Source of the DNA: Methanomicrobiales archaeon
GTDB taxonomy: Archaea; Halobacteriota; Methanomicrobia; Methanomicrobiales; Methanospirillaceae
Length of the DNA: 64,000 nt
Reading direction: 5' to 3'
NCBI GenBank assembly: GCA_012516785.1
Contig: JAAYWH010000073.1
Span: forward strand, 1 to 64,000
Part shown: in pieces, positions 15,429-23,513 of the stretch
Numbering within the stretch: position 1 is the stretch's first letter
Layout: every line of letters starts with the position of its first letter
Position numbers and translations under genes: made by a program
Notes under the pieces: model-generated
Databases searched by the model: none
The model's input: only the letters and a program-made list of their open reading frames with translations
What the model was told of the DNA's origin: nothing

Positions 15429-17333
15429 ATGATGAAGAAGCGTTACCTTACCCTCCAGACCCTTGATGATGCCCTCACCATGATGAAGACGGCTTTTCCT
15501 CTATCAGGAGGATCCATGACCATCCCCATCACCGAAGCGGAAGGCAGGGTTGCATCGGAACCGATCTTTGCCCGGTATACCGTCCCGGATTCTTTTATTG
15601 CAGAAATGGATGGCATTGCGGTCAAGAGCAGCTCCACCGTAGGGGCAGGGGAACAGCGTCCCGTCACACTCACCGACTTTCTCAGGGTTGATACGGGGAA
15701 TATGATCCCTACGGAATACGATGCAGTTATCATGATCGAGGATGTCTGCCTTGCGGGGTCCTCCTGTATTGTACGGAAAGCAGCCCGGCCTGGGCAGCAT
15801 ATCCGTCCTCCCGGCCAGGATATCCGGAAAGGAGACCAGATCATCCCCCGGGGTCACCAGATCCGTTCCTCTGATATCAGTGCCCTCGCAACCTATGGGT
15901 ATGATACCGTTGCGGTAAGAATCGTCCGTGTTGGTATTCTCCCCACTGGCAATGAGCTTGTTCCGATCGGAACGGTGCCAGGACCTGGCCAGGTGATCGA
16001 GACGAACAGCGTCTTTGCCGCCTCGTTCCTCTCCCGCCTCGGCGCTCTCTGCACAACCTATCCGCTCGTGCGTGATAATCCTGTTCAGATTACACAGGCA
16101 CTGGAAAAGGCGGTCCTGGAAAATGATCTTGTACTCATATCCTCAGGGACCTCGGCGGGAAGGCATGATTATTCGGCTCAGATCATCAGGAATATTGGAA
16201 GACTCCTCTTCCACGGAGTTGCGATTTTGCCGGGAAAACCAGCAATACTCGGTGAAATCCAGGGAAAACCGGTGGTGGGATTACCCGGATATCCTGTGGG
16301 CTCCCAGACCGTGCTTCGCGAGATCGTTGCGCCGTTCCTCGTCTCGTGGGGGCTTGCCCCCCTTCCCCACTGGATTATCCGAGGAAGGCTTGCACGGGAT
16401 ATGCCCTCTGATCTAGGGTTCGATGAATATGTACCGGTATCGGCTGGAGCAGTCAACGGGACGTCCTGGATCTTTCCCCATCCCCGCGGTTCAGGCCTCC
16501 AGATGAACCTGGTCCGGGCGAACGGCTATCTTCATATCCCGCTTGCCAGCGAGGGATGGGAGGCCGGTGCATGGGTTGATATCCATTGCACCACCCTTCC
16601 CCACCAGATTGACCGCACCCTTCTTTGTATAGGGGCAAAAAATCCTGGTATCCGGCAACTCGCCTATGCCCTTGCGGACCGTTCTGTCATGTTGCAAACT
16701 TTTGATGACCTCTCTTCGCGGGCGCTCCTTGCACTCCGGAAAAATTCCTGTCATCTTGTTGCCCTTACTATTCCGGATCTATATGGGGACATCGGAGCAA
16801 GGTATGCATGGAACGATACTCATGCCGTCGTTATTCATCTTGGCAAGATGCCGGTCGGTATCGTCTCGCATACCAGTGCAGGGAGTGCCGACCTTGATCA
16901 TCTTCGGGTGGTACATTCTCCCAAAGGTTCAACCGGAAGAATTCTGATTGACAGGCTGATTGCTGCAAAGAAAATTGGTCATGACCAGATTGTAATGAAC
17001 AGCAATGCGGTAAAAACGGAGCATGCAGTGATATCGGCGGTGAAAACCGGTATTGCGGATGTAGGAATCAGCTCGGCAGTCCTTGCAAAGGAAGCAGGAC
17101 TGGCGTTTGTTCCCCTCACCCATGAATTCCATGTTCTGGTAGCCCGGAAGGAGTCACTTGAGGATGAGAGAATACAAGTCCTCCTGCAGATTGTCCAGTC
17201 TCCGGAATTCACGCGTTCTCTTGAGGAATGGTATACTACGGCTTGTACCGGAAAGGTCGAGGAATGTACCGCTGACTCCTTCCAGGGAAATGCTTTATTC
17301 CGGGATGGGGTTGTCGATCCTGGAACAGAATAA
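15429..17333 (+). CDS. moeA: MoeA-type molybdopterin molybdenumtransferase fused to a periplasmic-binding-like domain
   Basis: A protein of about 634 residues. The first 400 or so are MoeA, which inserts molybdate or tungstate into adenylylated molybdopterin. Motifs are EMDGIAVKS, ISSGTSAGRHDYS and GLPGYPVGSQ. The last 220 form a PBP-like (LysR substrate-domain type) module with SAGSADLDHLRVV and FVPLTHEFHVLVARKE, an architecture seen in some archaeal and bacterial MoeA proteins; that domain may sense the ligand. The open frame begins at TTG 15423, but ATG 15429 (or 15432) is the likelier start, with AAGGT a few bases before it. Confidence 0.88.
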   Translation: MMKKRYLTLQTLDDALTMMKTAFPLSGGSMTIPITEAEGRVASEPIFARYTVPDSFIAEMDGIAVKSSSTVGAGEQRPVTLTDFLRVDTGNMIPTEYDAVIMIEDVCLAGSSCIVRKAARPGQHIRPPGQDIRKGDQIIPRGHQIRSSDISALATYGYDTVAVRIVRVGILPTGNELVPIGTVPGPGQVIETNSVFAASFLSRLGALCTTYPLVRDNPVQITQALEKAVLENDLVLISSGTSAGRHDYSAQIIRNIGRLLFHGVAILPGKPAILGEIQGKPVVGLPGYPVGSQTVLREIVAPFLVSWGLAPLPHWIIRGRLARDMPSDLGFDEYVPVSAGAVNGTSWIFPHPRGSGLQMNLVRANGYLHIPLASEGWEAGAWVDIHCTTLPHQIDRTLLCIGAKNPGIRQLAYALADRSVMLQTFDDLSSRALLALRKNSCHLVALTIPDLYGDIGARYAWNDTHAVVIHLGKMPVGIVSHTSAGSADLDHLRVVHSPKGSTGRILIDRLIAAKKIGHDQIVMNSNAVKTEHAVISAVKTGIADVGISSAVLAKEAGLAFVPLTHEFHVLVARKESLEDERIQVLLQIVQSPEFTRSLEEWYTTACTGKVEECTADSFQGNALFRDGVVDPGTE

Positions 17334-17487
17334 AGAATGTGAACAGAGATCGGACCATCGTATCGACTCTTATTGCAAGGATTCAATACCGAGACTCATC
17401 GTTTCATCGGGGCAAGGTAATGCTTTTTGGAATCTTGCAGATCTGCTTCTGCTTCACAAATTGAAATATGAAAAAAAGGTTGATTGA

Positions 17488-17703
17488 TCAGTGTTTCTGT
17501 CTCTCTTTCTCGTCATCGGGTATCTCTTCGAAGTAAATGACTTCGGCACCGACGTCCTTTGCGATCTGCTCGATCTCAAACTTCCTGAAGTGGGTCAGTT
17601 CAATCTGGACGGTTCCCCCAGTGACTGCCACGATCCGGTACATCGGTTGCTTTACCCCTTCGCGGACCTTCATCCGCTCCCTGACATAGATCTTCATCTT
17701 CAT
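17488..17703 (-). CDS. Small hypothetical protein divergent from the MoSto-like gene
   Basis: A 71-residue, highly charged protein (MKMKIYVRERMKVREGVKQP at the start). The GGAGGGTGA ribosome-binding site 6-7 bases upstream is the strongest seen in this region and supports a real gene. The predicted fold is a short beta-alpha-beta pattern, and no family is recognised. It shares a promoter region containing several palindromes with the MoSto-like gene, so co-regulation by molybdate or tungstate is plausible but inferred. Confidence 0.7.
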   Translation of the reverse strand: MKMKIYVRERMKVREGVKQPMYRIVAVTGGTVQIELTHFRKFEIEQIAKDVGAEVIYFEEIPDDEKERQKH

Positions 17704-17721
17704 CGTACTTCACCCTCCTGG

Positions 17722-17790
17722 CTGGTAAAACAGAACATCTGTTATACCAACTGGTTTACAGTATACTGTATTAACCATTACTGATATAAA
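17722..17790. promoter_or_regulatory. Divergent promoter with palindromes before the MoSto-like gene
   Basis: The stretch contains TACCAACTGGTT (17745-17756), identical over 12 bases to the operator-like palindrome before the TupA-WtpA gene. It also has the perfect 14-bp palindrome TACAGTATACTGTA (17757-17770), flanked by GGTT and AACC. A TATA box (GATATAAACC, 17783-17792) follows and lies about 20-24 bases before the ATG at 17806. Sites placed just upstream of a TATA box are typical of archaeal activators or repressors. Confidence 0.6.
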
Positions 17791-17805
17791 CCTATGGGAG
17801 TCTGC

Positions 17806-18618
17806 ATGAAGCGGGATCGGTTTGAAGTCACTAACAAGCTCCAGGGAGAGTCACTGGTACGGAAAGGCTTGCTGAAGGCATACGAGGGCAGGAGCCAGCT
17901 CCGGATGATGCCCGATCTGAACGTGGTAAAGATCGGAGGCCATGGTATCATCGATTACGGGAAAGAGGTGCTCCTGCCGCTTCTGACCGAGATCGGGGAG
18001 CTTTCACGTGAGAACCAGATCCTTGTGGTCACGGGCGGAGGAGTGAGAGTGCGTCATATCCTTGACCTCGGCCTTGACCTCGGGTTGCCGACCGGTGTCC
18101 TTGCAGAGCTTGCCGGGAAGATCAGTGAGCAGAATGCGATCATGGTATCAATCCTGCTCTCGAAATACCACGGGACGCGGATCCATACCGGGGACCTTCT
18201 CGAACTCCCCATGCTGATGAACCTGGGCGTCCTCCCGGTCATCCATGGGACGCCTCCCTATGGTTTATATGAGCAGCCCGCCCACATCGGCTCGATTCCC
18301 CCAAACCGCACCGATACAGGGGCGTTCCTTGCCGCAGAGGTACTTGGCGCAAAGAACCTCATCCTCGTGAAGAATGTGGATGGCTTGTTCACAGCAAATC
18401 CGTTCACTGATACCACAGCCGAGATCATCCCGGATATCACTGCAGCAGAGCTCCTGGCAATGGAGATGGAGGACATGGTTCTTGAGCCGAGAGTGGTCGA
18501 GCTGATGATGAATGCCAAACATGTGCATGAAGTCAAGATCATCAACGGCCATGAGCCAGGGAATCTCCGTCGCGCCATTGCAGGCGAGCGAATCGGTACG
18601 GTAATCCGCGCAGTATGA
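17806..18618 (+). CDS. Molybdenum/tungsten storage protein (MoSto)-like amino acid kinase family protein
   Basis: A 270-residue protein of the amino-acid/UMP-kinase fold, closest by eye to the MosA/MosB subunits of the Azotobacter molybdenum storage protein. It shares VVKIGG, VTGGGVRVRH, GLDLGLPTGVLAELA, PPNRTDTGAFLAAEVLGA, NVDGLFTANP and the C-terminal GHEPGNLRRAI and RIGTVIRA. MoSto uses ATP to pack polyoxomolybdate or tungstate clusters. Length also fits (270-276 residues). ATG 17806 is chosen over 17794 because the TATA box lies about 23 bases before it. The next gene, 25 bp downstream, is a MOT1-type transporter, which strongly supports a metal-oxyanion role over UMP kinase. Confidence 0.85.
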   Translation: MKRDRFEVTNKLQGESLVRKGLLKAYEGRSQLRMMPDLNVVKIGGHGIIDYGKEVLLPLLTEIGELSRENQILVVTGGGVRVRHILDLGLDLGLPTGVLAELAGKISEQNAIMVSILLSKYHGTRIHTGDLLELPMLMNLGVLPVIHGTPPYGLYEQPAHIGSIPPNRTDTGAFLAAEVLGAKNLILVKNVDGLFTANPFTDTTAEIIPDITAAELLAMEMEDMVLEPRVVELMMNAKHVHEVKIINGHEPGNLRRAIAGERIGTVIRAV

Positions 18619-18643
18619 GTAAAACACCGACTGACAGGATATC

Positions 18644-19765
18644 ATGCCCCAGGATTCCAAACCCCCACTCAGGTTTGGTATCGGTGAGCTGGCAGGCAGC
18701 CTTGGTGATTTCGGGACCATCCTTCCCCTCTCTCTCGCGCTTGCCGCGACTGGCGCCCTCGGGATAGGGCCGGTCCTCCTTTTTCTGGGCATCTGGTTCA
18801 TCATCACCGGGTATTATTACCGGTACCCGGTCCCCGTTGAGCCCATGAAGGCCATTGCCGTCATTGCGGTCGCAGCCGGGATGTCGGGAGGGGAGATCGC
18901 TGCTGCCGGGTATATCCTCGGGGCCATTTTCCTCCTCATCGGTTTCACCAATGTTCTTGAAATAATTGAACGGTATATCCCACTGCCTGTAGTCCGGGGT
19001 ATCCAGCTGGGGCTGGCCCTTATCCTCCTCAAAACAGCAGTGGGATACCTCATTCCTGATCCAGGGCATTTCTTCCTGGGGGCAATGATCATCATTGGAG
19101 GATTCCTGGTGGCATACCACTTTCGTGTTCCGGATCTCTCCTCAATTGCGGTCATCATCGTTGCGATTGCGGCCGGTATCCTTGCACAGGGATTCCCTCC
19201 GATAACCACACTTTCCCTCTCCCCTGGTGCAATTCCTACTGGATCAGAGATAATTGCGTCACTCCGGGAGCTAGTCCTCCCCCAGGCTATCCTTACCATC
19301 ACCAATGCCATTCTCGCAACGTCATTGCTCGCTAAAGACCTGTTTTCAGCTGATATCCGCCCAAAAAAGCTCTCCAAAACAATTGGTCTCATGAATCTCA
19401 CATCGATTCCGTTCGGGGGGATGCCTATGTGCCACGGTGCCGGTGGGATGGCCGGCCAGTACCGGTTCGGGGCAAGAACCGGTGGTGCAAACATCTATGC
19501 CGGAATCTTCCTTATCGGGGCTGCCCTTCTTTTTGCAAGCACCGCATGGGTCGGTCTGATCGCCCCTGGTTTCTATGCTGCCCTCCTCATCTTTGTCGCG
19601 ATAGAACTGGCGAGGCACGGATTAAAGACCAGCTCATACCTCGTGACCTTCACTACTGCGGTTCTGTCGTTACTCGTCTCGATGACGGTAGCATTCATCG
19701 TGGGAATGTGCCTTGCATACGGTGTCCCCTCTCTCATGAAACAGATCGGAGAAAAAAGCAGGTGA
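18644..19765 (+). CDS. MOT1-family molybdate (tungstate) transporter
   Basis: A 373-residue protein with about ten hydrophobic segments. It carries the two signature blocks of MOT1-type high-affinity molybdate transporters, a SulP-related group. The first is GELAGSLGDFGTILPLSLAL followed by PVEPMKAIAVIA. The second is GGMPMCHGAGGMAGQYRFGA. It probably moves molybdate or tungstate across the membrane. It follows the MoSto-like gene by 25 bp in the same direction, so import and storage appear coupled in one operon. This route is separate from modABC. Confidence 0.87.
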   Translation: MPQDSKPPLRFGIGELAGSLGDFGTILPLSLALAATGALGIGPVLLFLGIWFIITGYYYRYPVPVEPMKAIAVIAVAAGMSGGEIAAAGYILGAIFLLIGFTNVLEIIERYIPLPVVRGIQLGLALILLKTAVGYLIPDPGHFFLGAMIIIGGFLVAYHFRVPDLSSIAVIIVAIAAGILAQGFPPITTLSLSPGAIPTGSEIIASLRELVLPQAILTITNAILATSLLAKDLFSADIRPKKLSKTIGLMNLTSIPFGGMPMCHGAGGMAGQYRFGARTGGANIYAGIFLIGAALLFASTAWVGLIAPGFYAALLIFVAIELARHGLKTSSYLVTFTTAVLSLLVSMTVAFIVGMCLAYGVPSLMKQIGEKSR

Positions 19766-19946
19766 TAGTGTGCCGGAGCATCCCATTCATATTGACCATG
19801 GACATGGGATTCCGGCATGACTCCTGGTGTTTATCACAGAGCGATGTACAGGGTCACACATGTTCCTGGGATGCATGACCAATAGAGAATACGAAGAGGA
19901 AATATATAAAATTACTTTATCAAAAAGATAAATTAATTAAAAACAC

Positions 19947-20447
19947 TTAATCTTCCTTCTTTCCAGAGAACCGATCATCAGACAGGGTTGTGCTGAAACA
20001 GGATCCCCTTGTGGGAAACCACCCCGTACGTTCAGAGCAGAAGGCATCGCATTCGGGGAGGTAGGGCTTGATATCAAGCAGGGGAGTGCCATCGAGCATG
20101 TCCACTCCGCTGATGTGAAGACAGGTATTTTTGCAGGCGATCAGGGACACGATCGATATCCCGAGGGGATTAGGCCGATTGGGAGCTCTGGTTGCAAAGA
20201 CACCATGCGGGCAGGTGTCAAGAAACGGGATCAGGTGAAGTCTGCATGGCCCTGAACGGTGAAAATGGTAGATGAGAATGATCCGCGAAAAACCATCCAT
20301 ATCCAAAAGCCCGTCAGCAAACTCCGGAAAAATCTCCACGGTTCCTTCAATCTCCTTGCCGCCAGTCGGCTGAATAGGCATCCCCGCCGGCTCCTGAAAA
20401 GGGGTATGAATGATGCCAATTGGTCTGAACAAGATGCCCTCTTCCAT
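19947..20447 (-). CDS. trmO: TrmO-like tRNA (m6t6A37) methyltransferase, TsaA/YaeB family
   Basis: About 166 residues. The family motif GVFATRAPNRPNPLG, the GVDMLDGTPLLDIKPYLP block and the N-terminal PIGIIHTPF are all present. TrmO uses S-adenosylmethionine to N6-methylate t6A37 in tRNA-Thr in bacteria; archaeal members are assumed similar. ATG 20447 is chosen because AGAGGA lies upstream and family homology begins there. The frame is open back to 20519 without family support. A decayed relative sits at 14507-14947. Confidence 0.85.
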   Translation of the reverse strand: MEEGILFRPIGIIHTPFQEPAGMPIQPTGGKEIEGTVEIFPEFADGLLDMDGFSRIILIYHFHRSGPCRLHLIPFLDTCPHGVFATRAPNRPNPLGISIVSLIACKNTCLHISGVDMLDGTPLLDIKPYLPECDAFCSERTGWFPTRGSCFSTTLSDDRFSGKKED

Positions 20448-20813
20448 AACAATTCCTCTCTTGATCAAAGATCGGGCTAGGTACACATAAGAAGGATGGT
20501 ATGTCACCTCTTCACCCATCAGGGCGGGTGTGCAGTCATTTAGAAAATCCCCAAAACTTATGGATGCTCATCGGTCCGGAAAACCGGGATGATATACTCA
20601 TTCTGGCATCGGATTCCAGGGATCCACTCATCAGTATGCCGGCATTCCCCCTACGGGCTGTAATTGAATCTCTGAAGTATTCAAAACCTGTAATTGTTTG
20701 ATTCGTCAACAGTTCATTCTGAAGAATTAACTGAGCATGACTGAGATCAGGGCATACCACATGAACAATAGCTAACCTGCTTTCTTATAAAATAGGATGA
20801 AAAAAGAAGATAT
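20448..20813. other. Intergenic region, no gene seen
   Basis: Only short overlapping frames on both strands are open and none shows a family signal or ribosome-binding site. The right end (AAAATAGGATGAAAAAAG, just before 20814) lies downstream of the TupA-WtpA gene on the minus strand and could act as its terminator. Confidence 0.4.
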
Positions 20814-22757
20814 CTAGGCCATCACCACACCGCTCTCTTTTAATGCTGCGGGGACGTTGCCGTAGCCGAGTGCCGGGTCAATGACCTCCTGCCCGTCAGC
20901 AGTGAGGATATCCTGGCCGGTCTGGCTTACGAGGATCTTGATATATTCAAGTCCAAGGTCGGGGTTCCGTGCATTCTTCGGCACGGTAACCGCGTAGATG
21001 ATCGGGGTTCCGGTCTCGGTTGCCGTGGTGGTTCCGCTGATCCGCTTCACCTTGACAGTTGCATACGAATCGGCGTATTCCTGGGAAGAGAGATCCATTC
21101 CCACCGGGAGTTCGATATACGGCAGACCGTTCTGGATCGCCACGCTGCTGTATTCGATCGCGTAGTCAGCCTTGCCTTCCTTCAGGATGGTGACCACGTC
21201 AGGACCGGATTTCCCTATCACGAGCTTTCCATCGGGGGTGGGCTTGGTGACATCGATCGTGTACTTTCCGTCAGCAAACGTCCTGGTCATCTTGCTGTGG
21301 GCACCGAGGAGGCTGGAGAAGATCGTATCTACGCCATACACCCGTTCTGCGAGTTGGATCGACATAACCGCACGGTAGCCTGCCGGGTCAGTGTTGGGAT
21401 CGCTGATCACGTACTTGACGTCCGGGGTGTTGAGGATCTCGTACCAGTTATCAGGAGTGATTTCATCGTTATACTTGCTCTGGTTGGTATACACCACGAC
21501 CATGTGGTTCTTTGCAAACGTGACATAATAGTCAGCGTAGGTCGGGTACATCAGGGTCGGGATGAGGTAGGCATCGGCTGAGGCAAGCACATCGGCCTTC
21601 TTGCCCTGTTTTGTGATCTTCTCTATCATGGTGACGCTCCCTCCACCGAAGAGCTGGGCGTCGACCAGCGGGAACTGGCTCTCGTATACCGTTTCAATCT
21701 TTGCGAAAGGCGCATTGAGGCTTCCGGCATTAAAGACGGTCATCGGTTCGATTGCGGTTGCTTCCCCTGTGCAGACACAGTTGAACCGGCTGCAGTTGCC
21801 GTTCATCGCGGAGAAGAGGTTCTTCCCGTACTTCTCTTTTCCATAGTTGTCGATATCGGCCTGCGTCTCCGGTGAGATCATGAAGTTGACGAAGTTGTTC
21901 GCCATCTCGATCTTCTCTGTTGTCGTTTTGTCGTTGTAGACCGTGATCACGGAATACACGTTGAGGAGGATAGCGCCTTCACTCACGAGAGGTTCCAGTT
22001 CGAGATCGCCCTGGTAGGCCAGGTACGTCCCTTCATCGGTCAGAGTGTAGGCCCCTTTCTCGGACGCGAGCTGAAGTGTCTCGCCCATCCCTCTGCCAGC
22101 CTCGATATACCAGTTGCCCGATTTCTGGACATCCTTGGTATAGTTGAACTTTGCAGAAGCCCAGACGGCCTTTTCAGCCGAGTGAGTACCGGAATTGTCA
22201 CCACGCGAAACGAACATCACACCCGGGGTGTTTGCCTTCCCTTTGGTGAGAATAGTGGTGAATGCCTGCTCGGGGGTCATCCCTTTTATACCGGCGGGAT
22301 CGCTGGGTGGCCCGACGATAATGAAGTAGTTGTAGGCAAAGCAGCGGCGGTTCAGCCCAGCCCCATCCTCCATGTAGGCGACCTCCTGTGCGGGTGAGTG
22401 GACGGCGAGGATATCGCAGTCGCCTTTCTTAGCAACTTCAATGGCTTTCCCGGTCCCCTGTGAGGTGATCAGGAGTTCGGCGTTATACTTCTCCTCAAAC
22501 TTTGGTTTCAGGTAGTCAAGGAGCCCGGTATCATAGAGGCTCGTCGTGGTTGCAAGGAGTACCTTTGTTTTCGGCCCGACAGGAGTTGTTGGAACGGTGG
22601 TCGGTACGGCAGTTGCATTACCCGTCTCACTGGGGGTGGGGGTCACGGTAGGAGTACCGGCGCCCGGTTCGCTGGTCGTGCATCCTGCAAATACTGCAAA
22701 ACCAACGACCAGGAGAGAGAGGATTATGAAAATGCTGAGATGTTTCTTCAATGTCAT
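20814..22757 (-). CDS. Fused TupA-like and WtpA-like tungstate/molybdate-binding lipoprotein
   Basis: A 647-residue secreted lipoprotein. The signal segment ends in VFAGC (Cys26), followed by a Thr/Pro-rich linker to about residue 62. Residues ~63-330 are TupA-like: LLATTTSLYDTGLLD, ITSQGTGKAIEVAKKGDCD and RGDNSGTHSAE. A short linker with three cysteines leads to a WtpA/ModA-like domain (from ~337): TVFNAGSLNAPF, GGGSVTMIEKIT, GKKADVLASADAYLIP and YADYYVTFAKN. Each domain alone normally serves an ABC importer. No permease or ATPase lies next to it; modBC at 3.4-4.9 kb are the only candidates in view. A palindrome precedes the gene. Confidence 0.88.
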   Translation of the reverse strand: MTLKKHLSIFIILSLLVVGFAVFAGCTTSEPGAGTPTVTPTPSETGNATAVPTTVPTTPVGPKTKVLLATTTSLYDTGLLDYLKPKFEEKYNAELLITSQGTGKAIEVAKKGDCDILAVHSPAQEVAYMEDGAGLNRRCFAYNYFIIVGPPSDPAGIKGMTPEQAFTTILTKGKANTPGVMFVSRGDNSGTHSAEKAVWASAKFNYTKDVQKSGNWYIEAGRGMGETLQLASEKGAYTLTDEGTYLAYQGDLELEPLVSEGAILLNVYSVITVYNDKTTTEKIEMANNFVNFMISPETQADIDNYGKEKYGKNLFSAMNGNCSRFNCVCTGEATAIEPMTVFNAGSLNAPFAKIETVYESQFPLVDAQLFGGGSVTMIEKITKQGKKADVLASADAYLIPTLMYPTYADYYVTFAKNHMVVVYTNQSKYNDEITPDNWYEILNTPDVKYVISDPNTDPAGYRAVMSIQLAERVYGVDTIFSSLLGAHSKMTRTFADGKYTIDVTKPTPDGKLVIGKSGPDVVTILKEGKADYAIEYSSVAIQNGLPYIELPVGMDLSSQEYADSYATVKVKRISGTTTATETGTPIIYAVTVPKNARNPDLGLEYIKILVSQTGQDILTADGQEVIDPALGYGNVPAALKESGVVMA

Positions 22758-22818
22758 AGGCGTTCGGGATAACTATTCGATTGGAAATAAATGAATATTG
22801 TTATTTTTCACCTTCGAT

Positions 22819-22850
22819 TAACCAGTTGTATTACCAACTGGTTATACCAG
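22819..22850. promoter_or_regulatory. Operator-like palindrome upstream of the TupA-WtpA fusion gene
   Basis: TAACCAGTTG (22819-22828) and CAACTGGTTA (22835-22844) form a perfect 10-bp inverted repeat with a 6-base spacer. A further overlapping CTGGT-TAT-ACCAG element extends to 22850. The element is about 60 bp before the start codon and upstream of a TATA-like CATTTATTT (minus strand). It shares the 12-mer TACCAACTGGTT with the MoSto promoter. Confidence 0.65.
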
Positions 22851-22994
22851 AATTATGTATCCTTCAGGTGCTGCCCTCGCTCCTTTCGGGAACGCGTGGG
22901 AGATCGAAACGGAAGAGAGAGAATAGGTACTATTGTCAGGTTGTATTGATTTTCCTGGACATAATACTGAGATCTTTTGTCATTTGCATGAGAT

Positions 22995-23513
22995 TCATCG
23001 CTTTTTTCTGCGAACCAGAATGAGCCCTGCACATGAGATTCCTGCCAGGCAGAGTGGAATCATATCGATCCCGAGTCCCGGATCTGACATCCGGGTGAAC
23101 GTTATGTTGGTCTTTGCACAAGAGACCGATCCTGAGTGAGGAAGGCCGAGAGGTAAGTTCACGACGTATACCGTATAGGTTCCGGGAATCAGCCTGCCTG
23201 CAAGGTAGTTGGTGTCCCAGATATATCGCCACGTCCCATCGGGGTTCACGTATGCCGAGGTGAAGTACCCATGACCCGCGGGGAGATTCAGGTTCTCCAG
23301 GCAGACCCCGCGTTTGTCAAGACCTGGTCCGGATACCAGCAGGAATACCGCGATAGTGCCCTTTGCATCAGTAGTGCCGTTTAGTTCGATCCGTTCTCCG
23401 ATCTCGGATAGCTCTGGGAGTGGCCCGATGGTAAGGTGATCTGCCGCACAACCCTGGATCAGGAATGCAGACCCGAGTAATAAGAGGAGAACCAGCTTCA
23501 GCCTTCCCTGCAC
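22995..23513 (-). CDS. Secreted, C-terminally anchored hypothetical protein
   Basis: A 172-residue protein starting with GTG. It has an N-terminal signal segment ending near LIQGCAAD (a possible lipobox), a beta-rich extracellular region containing GTWRYIWDTNYLAGRLIPGTYTVYVV, and a C-terminal membrane helix followed by RRKKR. This layout is common for surface proteins of Methanomicrobiales, where the basic tail stays in the cytoplasm. The exact function is unknown. Confidence 0.65.
   Translation of the reverse strand: MQGRLKLVLLLLLGSAFLIQGCAADHLTIGPLPELSEIGERIELNGTTDAKGTIAVFLLVSGPGLDKRGVCLENLNLPAGHGYFTSAYVNPDGTWRYIWDTNYLAGRLIPGTYTVYVVNLPLGLPHSGSVSCAKTNITFTRMSDPGLGIDMIPLCLAGISCAGLILVRRKKR

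Noticed and set aside
2356-19806. Exact 16-base repeat ATTGACCATGGACATG at 2356-2371 (before modA) and 19791-19806 (after the MOT1-like gene)
   Set aside because: About one such pair is expected by chance in a 64-kb window counting both strands; the positions are suggestive but not enough.
20536-20760. A 74-codon minus-strand frame upstream of trmO
   Set aside because: No ribosome-binding site, no family resemblance, and overlapping open frames on the other strand.
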